A stretch of 35,130 nt of DNA, taken from Nitrospina sp. (lineage in GTDB: Bacteria > Nitrospinota > Nitrospinia > Nitrospinales > VA-1). Within the stretch, counting starts at the first letter, position 1. Each line of letters opens with the position of its first letter. Position numbers and translations under genes: made by a program. The stretch covers positions 1-35,130 of the forward strand of contig JABHTG010000077.1 in the NCBI GenBank assembly GCA_018697205.1. The letters are read 5' to 3'. A model generated the notes under the pieces. That model made no database searches, was not told the origin of the DNA, and worked only from the letters and a program-made list of their open reading frames with translations. Positions 1 through 8,726 of this stretch are shown piece by piece.

Positions 1-177
1 GCCTTTGGTTGCTTCGACCTTACTTTCGACAGGATGAAGTAATTTAGCGCAAGACTGAGTTTCCGTCGCACCAACTTCACCACGTGAAATTAAAATAAGA
101 AAAAGGATTTGTATAAAAATAAGTGAAGGATTAAGAAGTTTTGTTGATCGAACCTTTTGATAATTTATTAAAGCCAT
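1..177 (-). CDS. Secreted protein, 5' end only (runs off window)
   Basis: The complement strand opens with ATG at 177-175 and stays open for all 59 codons to the window edge. An SD-like AAGGAAG lies about 6 bases upstream. The translation starts with a basic n-region (KVRSTK), then a hydrophobic stretch (LIFIQILFLILIS) and a plausible signal-peptidase site after GEVGA near residue 37, so the product is probably exported. The mature part begins with TETQSC and contains one Cys. Too little remains to assign a family. It is divergent from the nucleotidyltransferase-radical SAM gene, about 740 bases away. Confidence 0.6.
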   Translation of the reverse strand, partial: MALINYQKVRSTKLLNPSLIFIQILFLILISRGEVGATETQSCAKLLHPVESKVEATKG

Positions 178-918
178 AGTTGTCTTCCTTATTTAAAGGG
201 TACTTTAGCATTATGCCAGTCGCATTGCATAGTAGGCATGGAAGTTTGTTTTTATTCATTTTAATGAAGCCTTCCAACTTATGCAGGTGTAGTATCTTTT
301 AAAAGCAGTTTTCCTTAAAAGACTTTAAAATAAGATAAGAAAAAAATAGTTTAAAAAAGCTATTTTTTTGTTATTTGGTTAGGCTAATCTAACTGGCGTC
401 TGAGAAGATTTGTTAAATAAAAAATCAGAGCCAGTATTTTTTTTAGTGATAATATTTTGATTATGGGTAATCAGAGTCATTACTGGAAAATTCAAAGCAT
501 AGAATTCTATTTACCCTCTTGTCATTCGAGCTTATTCTTTTAGGAATGCAATTAAAAACTTACTTTAGCGATAATCTAAGCGACTGAATAGACTCTGTCT
601 GAGAAATTTATTGATAAACTTATTAGCACATGGCAGAATAACTGATCTTTTGAGATATCATACAGAAAAAAATGTAAATAGTATGGTAAGTCTTTAAGAC
701 TAGGTATAAATTTAAGGATGAATTATTAGATAGCTGTATTCGTCTGGTGCTTAAATGGGTGTATTAGGGATGTTACTTAAGGTTGTTTTGTGTTTTTTTC
801 ATGCATAAACAAAGATTAGAATAAGACTTTTCGAATTGTTAATTATGAAAAAAAACGAAAATCGGGTAACTTTTTTGCTCCATTTAAAGTATTTTCTTTT
901 CTAAAAAAACCCCAGTCC
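178..918. other. Long divergent intergenic region, no gene seen
   Basis: Stops are frequent in all frames and no tRNA-like or repeat-array structure was seen. The one clear element is a perfect 10-bp A/T inverted repeat, AAAAAAATAG at 340-349 and CTATTTTTTT at 360-369, with a 10-base loop. It could act as a weak bidirectional terminator or be a by-product of AT-rich composition. A TAGAAT hexamer at 817-822 could be a -10 box for the downstream operon, but no -35 sits at proper spacing. Confidence 0.4.
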
Positions 919-2844
919 ATGCTTTCAATATCACAATCCCCTTTAGAAGGTCATTGGGTGGTAGTTCTTTGTGGTGGACGCGGAAGTCGCTTGGGTTCAG
1001 TTACTGAATCTATTCCAAAATCCCTAGCTCTTATTCACGACAAACCAATCATCTGGTATACCTTTCTAAGTTTATTTAAGGATGGGTTTAGAAAATTTAT
1101 ATTTCCATTGGGTTACCGTGGGTCGATGATTGAGGAATTTATTACCAAAGAATTTGATGAACTGGACTGTGAAATTAGGTTCATGAATACCGGTGAAGAT
1201 ACACCTGTTGCAGAAAGGCTTCACATAGTTTCTAGTCAAATCGCAGAAAAGGATGACTTTTTCCTTGTTAATGGAGATACCTTCTTTGATTTTGATATCC
1301 TTGGGATGTATCATTTTCATCGTCGCAAGAATGCTCTAGCTACCTTGTCTTCCGTCAAGATTGTTTCAGACTATGGAATACTTATTGAGGAAGGAGGAGA
1401 ACTCAAGGACTTCTCAAGAGATGAAAAAGTATCCTATTTTACTTTGAATAGAAAAAAAAATGCTCGTGGTCATGTCAACTCTGGTTTTGTTTGGTTGAAC
1501 AAAGAAGCTTTAAAATTAATTGATCTTGAAAGCTGTGAAAACTTTGAGCAAGAGTTATTCCCAAAAATAATAAAAATGGGGAGAGCGGCTCATTTTAAAA
1601 TTGAAGGAAACTGGTTCTCAGTCGACACAAAAAAAGATCTCAATACTATTAACCAAAAAGAAGGAAATCAGATGACATTGGGCAAAAGGGTTCAAGAAAC
1701 CAAGAAAAATCTTTCTACTCGTTATAGCTACCAATCGAGATATTATGGTGATGTTAATGAACTAAAAAATAGTATTCTCACAAAAACCATTATTCCTCAC
1801 CAAGTGGAGGTTCAACCGGGCCCTATGGGTGGTGATATTTGCTGGCTAAAATGTCCTTATTGTTATGGGCATACTGCCAAAGACCTAGGAGAAAGAATTA
1901 CTCCTGAACGTTATGTCGATATTATGACTCAGATTGCGGAAGGCGGGGTAAAAAAAGTTATTTTTGCAGGCTATGCTACTGATCCTCTTTTTTATGAACA
2001 TATTGAGGATATTGTGCAAGTGGCGCTTAACTATAATCAAGTATTTGGATTCCATACGAAAGCTATTAATATTTCCGAGCGCCTGGTTAGGCAAATTACC
2101 CTTTCTTCTATTGCCCCGCTGAGTTATTTTAGTGTTAGCGTTGATGCTGGAAATAATGAAACTTATAACAAAGTCCATGGCGTTCCTCAGAGTCAAGCTA
2201 AGCTTTATGATAAAGTTGTAGCCAATATTAAAAGGTTGGTGGAAGCACGCTGTGAAATGAAGGCCCCTCTGGATATCAGTGCTACCTATCTCTTGAATCC
2301 ATTAAATAGCTCTACGGAAGAAGTTCTAAAGTCTATTCATGATCTGCGAGCAACTGGAGTTGATCTTATTCGATTTACATTTCCGCAAGTCCCCCGCGGA
2401 TATTCTGTGGGTAACAACGATTCAAATATTCCCTCGCACGAGCAAATAACTGAATATATGAAACGTCTACGCCCTCTAGTTGAAAAGGAAACAGACAATC
2501 AGTGTCAAGTATTAATTCTAGATTTAGACAGTATGCATGACGTTTACCAAGTTCCTAGGTCCCTACCATGCTTTGCTCGTTATGTTTTCCCAAGCATTGG
2601 TTTTGATGGATGGTTGTCTCACTGTTCTGAGTCAGCCGCTCCTCATTTTAGGGATTTAGCTATGGGTAATTTGCAGACACAGGACTTTTGGGAGGTTTTT
2701 TATAATTATGATGTGGATGATTTTCAGCGAGAGGTGAATGGTGCCTGTAGCAAAATGGAACTTCTCAATTGCAAGTGTGACCGGAAGGAACATGTAGTGA
2801 ATTCACGTATAAAGGAGAGTGGGGCGTTTAATGACATTACTTGA
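919..2844 (+). CDS. Fusion: sugar-phosphate nucleotidyltransferase + radical SAM/SPASM-like enzyme
   Basis: A 641-residue two-domain protein. Residues about 13-245 are an HddC/RmlA-like nucleotidyltransferase: GGRGSRLG at 19-26, PKSLAL from 33 (Lys34 contacts phosphate in this family), and NGDTFFDFD at 118-126 with metal-binding Asp120. It lacks a C-terminal hexapeptide domain. Residues about 290-550 are a radical SAM core with the CxxxCxxC cluster motif (C308, C312, C315). The tail holds C551, C569, C610, C618 and C620, resembling a SPASM/twitch auxiliary cluster region. A nucleotide sugar made by the first domain could be the radical enzyme's substrate, or the two may act on one pathway; this is inference. 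No clear SD precedes ATG 919, but the NTase fold needs this start. It is first in an overlapping three-gene set with an oxidoreductase and a GT2. An internal SD and ATG sit at the domain boundary (1672). Confidence 0.85.
   Translation: MLSISQSPLEGHWVVVLCGGRGSRLGSVTESIPKSLALIHDKPIIWYTFLSLFKDGFRKFIFPLGYRGSMIEEFITKEFDELDCEIRFMNTGEDTPVAERLHIVSSQIAEKDDFFLVNGDTFFDFDILGMYHFHRRKNALATLSSVKIVSDYGILIEEGGELKDFSRDEKVSYFTLNRKKNARGHVNSGFVWLNKEALKLIDLESCENFEQELFPKIIKMGRAAHFKIEGNWFSVDTKKDLNTINQKEGNQMTLGKRVQETKKNLSTRYSYQSRYYGDVNELKNSILTKTIIPHQVEVQPGPMGGDICWLKCPYCYGHTAKDLGERITPERYVDIMTQIAEGGVKKVIFAGYATDPLFYEHIEDIVQVALNYNQVFGFHTKAINISERLVRQITLSSIAPLSYFSVSVDAGNNETYNKVHGVPQSQAKLYDKVVANIKRLVEARCEMKAPLDISATYLLNPLNSSTEEVLKSIHDLRATGVDLIRFTFPQVPRGYSVGNNDSNIPSHEQITEYMKRLRPLVEKETDNQCQVLILDLDSMHDVYQVPRSLPCFARYVFPSIGFDGWLSHCSESAAPHFRDLAMGNLQTQDFWEVFYNYDVDDFQREVNGACSKMELLNCKCDRKEHVVNSRIKESGAFNDIT
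1659..1674 (+). promoter_or_regulatory. Internal Shine-Dalgarno and ATG at the domain boundary
   Basis: AGAAGGAA at 1659-1666 is followed after 5 bases by an in-frame ATG at 1672 (codon 252 of the fusion). This falls in the linker between the nucleotidyltransferase (ending near residue 245) and the radical SAM domain (starting near 290). The radical SAM part could therefore also be made alone, as about 390 residues. Chance purine-rich sequence is the alternative. Confidence 0.35.
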
Positions 2845-3763
2845 AGTGAGACCTCGGGTAGCAATTTTAGGTGCCCGAGGAATTGGTCAAGTACATGTTC
2901 GTTTATTTCAAAGCTTGGGTGCCGACGTTTGTGCTATTCTGGGTTCTACGATACAAACCGCTCAACAATCAGCTGAGCTTTTAAACCAGTCACTCGGAAT
3001 TTCTTCAAAACCTTTTGATAATCTTGATACTCTTATAAAAGAGGCTAGACCAGCCGCGATTTCCATATGTACTCCTGCTGAATTTCATTTTGAACAAATT
3101 CTTATTGCTTTCAATGAAGGGTTGCCAGTTTTTTGTGAAAAACCCTTGTTTTGGGGAAAAAATCTGAGTCAGGAGAAGCTGGAAGCTAAGTTAAATCTTT
3201 TACGCCAGCATAAGCAAAGGTGTTTATTTATAAATACTTCTAATTCCTATTTCTTAGAAAAAATTTTAGAAAAAATAGAAAGTCCTTCCTCAATTAAATC
3301 CTTTTCATTTAAGTTTTACACGCAAGGCTCCCATAGAGAAAAAGATATTGCCGTGGATTTGCTTCCGCATGGGCTGTCTTTATTGATAAAACTATTGGGG
3401 TACAGAAAAATTACTAAACTATCTCAAAAAGTTGAATCTGAGGCCTATCAATGCCGGTTCAACTATGAAAACTGCAAGGTATTTTTCGATTTTCAGGAAA
3501 AAAAAAATGGCCTAAAGCATCTGGCCTTTTCAATCAATGATCATGAATTCACTCGAGTCCAAGAGGGACAGGGAGAAACTTACAGAGTTTTTTTAAAAGA
3601 TAGTCTGACAGGGGAAAAAATTGAAGCAGAGGATCCGTTTCAAGTATATGTTTCTAGGTTCCTTTCTAAGTTGGAGTCTGGTAAAATTAAAGTTGGGGAC
3701 GGATTTGACGAGGGAGCCGCCAACCTACGCATGATGTCTCAAATTTACTTTGGAGATCATTAG
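2831..3763 (+). CDS. Gfo/Idh/MocA-family NAD(P)-dependent oxidoreductase
   Basis: A 310-residue protein of the family that oxidises or reduces sugars and nucleotide sugars. A Rossmann N-terminus (RVAILGARGIG, residues 9-19) is followed by the family's CEKP signature (residues 102-105), whose Lys is catalytic or structural. DLLPHG in the second half could supply the active-site His. The ATG at 2831 is preferred over the in-frame GTG at 2819, because the SD AAAGGAG at 2811-2817 abuts that GTG but lies 13 bases before the ATG. The gene overlaps the end of the preceding fusion gene by 14 bases and touches the following GT2 by one base, so the three are almost surely co-translated. Likely role: redox tailoring of the sugar activated by the upstream gene. 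The exact substrate is unknown. Confidence 0.85.
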   Translation: MTLLEVRPRVAILGARGIGQVHVRLFQSLGADVCAILGSTIQTAQQSAELLNQSLGISSKPFDNLDTLIKEARPAAISICTPAEFHFEQILIAFNEGLPVFCEKPLFWGKNLSQEKLEAKLNLLRQHKQRCLFINTSNSYFLEKILEKIESPSSIKSFSFKFYTQGSHREKDIAVDLLPHGLSLLIKLLGYRKITKLSQKVESEAYQCRFNYENCKVFFDFQEKKNGLKHLAFSINDHEFTRVQEGQGETYRVFLKDSLTGEKIEAEDPFQVYVSRFLSKLESGKIKVGDGFDEGAANLRMMSQIYFGDH

Positions 3764-4785
3764 TGAATTCCGTTGAAAAACTTTTTATCGACTACAGCTT
3801 GGTAATACCAGCTTTTAATGAAGAAAAAAATGTTGGGCCCCTTGTTGAAAGAATTAAAAAAGTAATGTCCGGCCTTTCGTATACTTATGAAATAATTATA
3901 GTAGATAACGGCAGCCATGACTCGACACCTTTCGAATTAAAAAATCTCCTTAAAGTATGCCCCGAATTAGTTGTTATAACGTTGACACGAAATTTTGGTT
4001 ATGACGGTGCTATTGTCGCTGGATTAGAAAATATTAGGGGGAAAAAGATTATTATTTTAGATGGTGACCAACAGGACCCGCCGGAAGTTATCCCTGAATT
4101 TATATCTAAGTCTGAAGAGGGGGCCGATATCGTATATGGAATTAGACTCAAACGAACCGAAGGTTGGTTTATTTCTATCCAAATAAAATTTTTTTACCGT
4201 TTAATAAAAAAATTGGTTAACTTTGACTTGCCTGAGGGCGCTGGTAATTTTGGTATTATGAGTCGTGAGGTTGCCGATATGATTTGCTTAATGCCCGAGC
4301 GTAACAAATTTATAAGGGGGCTACGAGCTTGGTCGGGTTTCTCTTCAGTAGGTTTGGTTTATGAAAGAGAGGAACGTCCTCAAGGGGATTCAAAGTTTTC
4401 ATTTTCAGCCTATTTAAATCACGCTTTAAATGGTATTACCTCTTTTTCGACGGTCCCTCTTAGATTGTTTACCTATATTGGAATTGTAGGAATTGCTATT
4501 AGCCTACTAGCAGCTTTTTTATTCTTTGTTACTAAAATTTTTGAGTTGGCTGGCTTCAGCCTTCTTAACTATAAAATTGCAAGCGGCACTACCACCTTGA
4601 CGATTATGGTGTTAACGGGGATTAGCCTCAATTTTTTAGGATTCGGTATAATTGGAGAATATCTAGGAAGAGTATTTGAGGAAGTAAAAAATCGCCCTTC
4701 CTATATCGTGAGAAATATAGCCTACGGTAAAGAAAATGATAAGATTTCTACTAAAAACCTTACTTTAAAAGAAATGGCTCGCTAA
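3763..4785 (+). CDS. GT2 glycosyltransferase, polyprenyl-phosphate sugar synthase type (GtrB/DPM1-like)
   Basis: A 340-residue membrane-anchored GT2. The GT-A domain (residues 10-230) has VIPAFNEE (14-21), VDNGSHDST (47-55) and the metal-binding DGD at 100-102 within the DGDQQDPPE signature typical of dolichyl/undecaprenyl-phosphate glycosyltransferases. Two membrane helices follow (about 235-258 and 276-300), as in GtrB and ArnC. It should transfer a sugar from a nucleotide donor to undecaprenyl phosphate on the cytoplasmic face, for use by a GT-C enzyme outside. The GTG start overlaps the previous stop by one base and has GGAG 7 bases upstream. With the two preceding genes it forms a make-modify-load set for one sugar. 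The GT-C-like protein at 8727 is a possible partner. Confidence 0.9.
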   Translation: MNSVEKLFIDYSLVIPAFNEEKNVGPLVERIKKVMSGLSYTYEIIIVDNGSHDSTPFELKNLLKVCPELVVITLTRNFGYDGAIVAGLENIRGKKIIILDGDQQDPPEVIPEFISKSEEGADIVYGIRLKRTEGWFISIQIKFFYRLIKKLVNFDLPEGAGNFGIMSREVADMICLMPERNKFIRGLRAWSGFSSVGLVYEREERPQGDSKFSFSAYLNHALNGITSFSTVPLRLFTYIGIVGIAISLLAAFLFFVTKIFELAGFSLLNYKIASGTTTLTIMVLTGISLNFLGFGIIGEYLGRVFEEVKNRPSYIVRNIAYGKENDKISTKNLTLKEMAR

Positions 4786-4832
4786 GAATTATAAGTTAAT
4801 GAATAAAATTGAAAAATCATAAGGGTGTTACT

Positions 4833-4848
4833 CTGCAAACGGTTGCAG
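4833..4848 (+). promoter_or_regulatory. LacI/GalR-family operator-like palindrome
   Basis: CTGCAA at 4833-4838 and TTGCAG at 4843-4848 are perfect inverted arms around ACGG, with a central CpG at 4840-4841. The core fits the LacI-family operator form TGNAANCGNTTNCA at every fixed base and resembles PurR and cre sites. It lies about 150 bases upstream of the B12-radical SAM gene at 4999 and 48 bases after the GT2 stop. No T-run follows, so a terminator is unlikely. No regulator gene is in the window. Confidence 0.45.
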
Positions 4849-4998
4849 TAAAAACCTCACGTGATACCGGGGATTTTAAAAAGTTGTAAGGAAAAGCTAA
4901 TTGATAGCCACGGTTGGTATAAAATTTTGAAAATTGTGTTGGCAGGGAAATACTTTATAAAGTGACTAAAACTTAAGGCACCAAGCTATATCAATTTA

Positions 4999-6660
4999 AT
5001 GAAAATAAAAACTACATTAATTAACCCTCCGCAAATTTTTAGTAAGGGGCAGATTGCTGCAGGGCTTACTCCACCGCTGGGCATAGCATATCTAGCTTCT
5101 TTTCTCCTAGCACATGATTATCCTGTTCAAATTATTGATGCTTTGGGAGAAGATCCAAGTCAAATCAATTCTTTTGAAAAAGGGTCGTACTTAAGAGGGA
5201 TAAAGGTATCAGAAATTGTTAGAAGAATTGATGCCGACACTGAGTTAGTAGCGATTTCTAATTTATTCTCCTTTGCTTACCCGATTGTTGAAGTGCTTTG
5301 CCAGGAAATTCGAAAGGCATACCCTGAAAAAAAAATAGTTTTAGGAGGACCGCATCCCTCAGCCCTTTATGATGAAATACTCAAGAACGTTCCAGCAGTT
5401 GATTTTGTCGCCATAGGAGAAGGCGAGGAAAGTTTGTTGGGATTGTTAGAGTATCTTGGCGGGACATTAGATTTGAACGCCCTTTCAGGGCTAGCTGTTC
5501 GGGAGAAGTCAGGGGATATTATTGTATTAAAACCTAGTAAAAGAGTTAAGAATTTAAATAAGGAAAACATCCCTTTCCCAGCGCGACATTTATTACCTAT
5601 GGAAAACTATATTCAGGCTCAAGAAGGCCACGGTCCTACTTCGGGAAGATGGACTTCAATTCTAAGTTCTAGAGGTTGTCCCTACGGATGTACCTTTTGT
5701 GAATCAAGAAGAACAGCATGGATAGCCAGAACGCCAAAAGATGTTGTCGACGAAATGGAACATTGCCTTAAAGAATGGGGCATAAATGAGTTTCACTTTG
5801 AAGACGATAATATGACTATAAATAAAGAACGTTTGATTGGCATTTGTGATGAGATTATTAACCGTAGATTAAATATAAAATGGCAGACTCCTAATGGAAT
5901 TCGGGCAAGTGTGACAGATAGTGAAATGCTTACCAGAATGAAAGAAAGTGGTTGTCTCCATATTACCTTGGCTCCTGAAACCGGTTCGGAAAGGGTATTA
6001 AGCGAAATTATTGAAAAAGGTAAAGATTTTAACCTGAGCCAATTAAAAGATTGCGGGGCTTTGGCTCATAGTTTGGGATTGAAGGTTGCCGCGTATTTTA
6101 TCATTGGGCTCCCAGGAGAAACTCGTAACGAGGTTAAAGAAACGATAAAATATGCTAAAGAGCTTGCGAAATGCGGAGTCGATGAGGTAGCCTTTGGCCT
6201 ATTTATTCCATTGCCTGGTACCCCATTATGGGATATTGCTAAAAAGAAAAACCAGGGGATGGATTTTCTCGACCTTTTAGCAGTTGGAGACATGAATAAG
6301 GCTGTTTCTTGGAACGATGATTTAAGCGCAGAAGAGCTTAGTTCTTTGCGGCTTAAAGCATATTTAACCTTCCACTTAACAAGAATGCTTTACCATCCAC
6401 TTTTGTTTATTAATTCCTTTGTTAATGTTTTACGAAATATTAATGAAACAAAGACCGAGAGAACATTAATTCAATTTCTAAGACGTTTAAAAATATTAAA
6501 GAAAATACCGAATGTGGAGTTGAAAACTAAAACAATAGAAAAAGGTTTGTCTGCCTATCCCTACGATTCTTCCTCTACTATAAAAACCATTTTGCAAAGT
6601 AAACCACACTATAGCTATGGGCACAGCTTGCTTGAAGCTTTACGTATCTGGAAAAAATAA
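4999..6660 (+). CDS. B12-binding-domain radical SAM protein
   Basis: A 553-residue enzyme. An N-terminal cobalamin-binding-like Rossmann domain (about 1-155) has PPLGIAYLASFL, LGGPHPS and the IGEGEESL segment seen in this class. The usual DxHxxG base-on His motif is not seen. The radical SAM core (about 215-430) carries CPYGCTFC with cluster cysteines C227, C231 and C234. The class typically methylates unactivated carbons or rearranges rings (HpnP, BchE and related enzymes), but the substrate cannot be read here. A C-terminal region of about 120 residues is unassigned. No clear SD precedes ATG 4999. It follows the sugar operon after a 213-base gap with a LacI-type operator. After its TAA the same frame stays open for 52 more codons. 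Confidence 0.88.
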   Translation: MKIKTTLINPPQIFSKGQIAAGLTPPLGIAYLASFLLAHDYPVQIIDALGEDPSQINSFEKGSYLRGIKVSEIVRRIDADTELVAISNLFSFAYPIVEVLCQEIRKAYPEKKIVLGGPHPSALYDEILKNVPAVDFVAIGEGEESLLGLLEYLGGTLDLNALSGLAVREKSGDIIVLKPSKRVKNLNKENIPFPARHLLPMENYIQAQEGHGPTSGRWTSILSSRGCPYGCTFCESRRTAWIARTPKDVVDEMEHCLKEWGINEFHFEDDNMTINKERLIGICDEIINRRLNIKWQTPNGIRASVTDSEMLTRMKESGCLHITLAPETGSERVLSEIIEKGKDFNLSQLKDCGALAHSLGLKVAAYFIIGLPGETRNEVKETIKYAKELAKCGVDEVAFGLFIPLPGTPLWDIAKKKNQGMDFLDLLAVGDMNKAVSWNDDLSAEELSSLRLKAYLTFHLTRMLYHPLLFINSFVNVLRNINETKTERTLIQFLRRLKILKKIPNVELKTKTIEKGLSAYPYDSSSTIKTILQSKPHYSYGHSLLEALRIWKK

Positions 6661-6819
6661 AACTCTGAGCTAGGTATCGTTGCGAGACTAGACTCTGATG
6701 CATCTTTCTGTATCTTGAGAGAAGATGTTATCGAAATGGATAGTAAGCGAGTTGATTTGGTAGAAGAAAAAATTACTTATCCAAAAACATATAAAGCCTG
6801 TCGAGAGAGCATTTTTTAA
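6661..6819 (+). other. In-frame open extension after the B12-radical SAM stop
   Basis: Directly after the TAA at 6658-6660 the same frame runs 52 sense codons to a TAA at 6817-6819, overlapping the stop of the opposite gene. It contains an ATG at 6736 (27 residues to the stop). The translation is mixed and not low-complexity. It may be a remnant of another gene, a longer ancestral C-terminus, or chance. No SD or family match was seen. Confidence 0.2.
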
Positions 6820-8369
6820 TTGATCTCACCTCGGAGCACTTTTTTTCTACGAATCAAGTCCTTTAGTCTATGTTCGAAAACAGTTACTGCTTCATGAGGC
6901 GAAAAAATATTTTTTAAAGTCCGGGAAATTCTTTTTGGAAAAAATAAGTAACTCACAGAATAATTAGCTAATATGAATAAAGTTCTCACGACTCCCAATA
7001 TTCTGGTATTTATTTTGGGGTTGTGATTTATGATTTTAGTTGAAAGATATGAGCTATTAAGAGAACTTAGCCCCAAAAAATAAGCATCGTTGAGAATTAT
7101 TTTATTTTTATGACTTAATGTTTTAAATATCTCTGTGCCTGGATAAGGTGAGAAAATAAAAAGCGGAGCCTCGTCTACCCCATGAAAAGACATTTTTAGT
7201 CCATATAATAGCGTTTTAAAAATATCACTCCATGTTTCCTCTGGAAATCCAATAATTAGATTGATGCGAACCGTTAAGTTCTGTCGCTTGGCCTCCAAGA
7301 CAGATTTGGTAAGTTGCTCAAGCTTAATTTTTTTTTTGATATTTTTTAAAGTTCTTGAAGAGGCGCTTTCGGGTGCATAAACGAGATAATTACAACCCGT
7401 TTTTCTTAAGAGACTTAGGGACTCGCTATCTAGAGCCTCACTTCGAGTTCCACTTGGAAGCGACCAGTTTAATTTTATTCCTTCTTTGAGGAGCTTTTTG
7501 CAAAATTCGACAATCCATGCTTTTTTTGTGATAGCAGTTAAGTCATAGAACTGTAGACTAGTGATCCCAAAACGTTTGATATAAAACTTAGCCTCATCAA
7601 CGACATCATTTACATCCCTTAAAGTGTAGCGGGTTGTCCACATATCAGGGCTTGAACAAAATGTGCACTGGTAAGGGCAACCTCTTGAAACCATAAAAGG
7701 CATATCCTTTTCAGTAGCCACTCCATAGGACTTTCCAGATTTCCAAAATTTTTCCAGATAACCATCAGGCCAAAAAGGCCATCCTATCTCGTCTATTTTA
7801 CGGATTCTTGGAGGAGGTGATTGTTCCTGATGAAAAACTTTCTCTTCGTCTAGGTAGGAAATTCCGCCAAGCCCCTTAAAGCTTTCCTTTTTTTCATAAG
7901 CTTTTATTAGCTCAAAAAATGTTTGTTCACCCTCTCCTCGAACGCATACATCAAGGGCTGAGCAATCCCTTAGACTGTATTCCGCTAAACCTGTGACATG
8001 TTCCCCGCCGCCAACAAATAAAGCTTTTGGAAAGTATTTCCGAACCTCCATCAGGAGGTCGCGTACTAAGGGCCATTCACTTGAAAACATTAAGGAGAAT
8101 CCTATCACCTTAGAGTTTTTCGGAATGAGATTAATTATTTCTTTAAAATTTAGTCCTTGAGCTTGAAAACCCGGGTATTTTTTTAAGGGCCATACTTGAT
8201 TAAGTCCCTCTCCTATGGCGTCAATTAAAACAGGTTCATAGCCAAATTTTTTTAAATATCCTGATAGATAGGCGAAACCAATAGCAGGCGTTGCTTCATT
8301 ATTAACACTTCCTATTTTAGAAATAATCGGAGCTCGAACGAATGTAATGGGAAGTATATCTTGTTTCAT
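6816..8369 (-). CDS. B12-binding-domain radical SAM protein (second copy, divergent)
   Basis: A 517-residue protein with the same architecture as the gene it faces: a cobalamin-binding-like domain (about 1-160, with FVGGGEHV and VRGEGEQTFFEL) and a radical SAM core with CPYQCTFC (C231, C235, C238). The C-terminal part has MSFHGVDEAPLFIFSPYPGTEIF, shortened here to say only that a PYPGTE motif typical of these enzymes is present. The two B12 proteins are clearly related by domain order but diverged, so they probably act on different substrates or successive steps. Start ATG at 8369-8367; no good SD is visible. It converges on the gene at 4999 with only about 155 bases between stops and no strong terminator hairpin there. 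Substrate unknown. Confidence 0.88.
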   Translation of the reverse strand: MKQDILPITFVRAPIISKIGSVNNEATPAIGFAYLSGYLKKFGYEPVLIDAIGEGLNQVWPLKKYPGFQAQGLNFKEIINLIPKNSKVIGFSLMFSSEWPLVRDLLMEVRKYFPKALFVGGGEHVTGLAEYSLRDCSALDVCVRGEGEQTFFELIKAYEKKESFKGLGGISYLDEEKVFHQEQSPPPRIRKIDEIGWPFWPDGYLEKFWKSGKSYGVATEKDMPFMVSRGCPYQCTFCSSPDMWTTRYTLRDVNDVVDEAKFYIKRFGITSLQFYDLTAITKKAWIVEFCKKLLKEGIKLNWSLPSGTRSEALDSESLSLLRKTGCNYLVYAPESASSRTLKNIKKKIKLEQLTKSVLEAKRQNLTVRINLIIGFPEETWSDIFKTLLYGLKMSFHGVDEAPLFIFSPYPGTEIFKTLSHKNKIILNDAYFLGLSSLNSSYLSTKIINHNPKINTRILGVVRTLFILANYSVSYLFFPKRISRTLKNIFSPHEAVTVFEHRLKDLIRRKKVLRGEIN

Positions 8370-8726
8370 TAATACGGCTTGTATGTTATGGAAATTAAAA
8401 TTATTACCATTGTATCATGAACTCAACTGAATTATTATTCAAACAAGTTTTTAAATATTTAATTTTAAAAACATTGCAGCAAGAACCTTATTTAGGTTTT
8501 GAGGTTATTATACATAGCACTATTAACACTTTGCCGACCCCAATTCTAATCGGCCTTTAAGAAACCTAGTGAGTTTTAAACAAAAAGAAGGGATGAGTGA
8601 CCACCTTTATTATTTGTTGAGTTAAACCACCTAAATAAATTTTAAAAATTAAATATAAACTATGACAAGACACACATCTTCTTTGATCTAATTATTTTTT
8701 TTCATTATGAATTGGAAAATGAATTG
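8370..8726. other. Divergent intergenic region
   Basis: It separates the leftward B12-radical SAM gene from the rightward membrane protein, so it should hold promoters for both. It is very AT-rich, with stops in all frames. No hairpin or promoter pair stood out clearly enough to call. Confidence 0.35.

Noticed and set aside
423-478. Direct repeat AATCAGAG and distant CCAGTA/TACTGG arms in the first gap
   Set aside because: Short and compatible with chance in AT-rich DNA.
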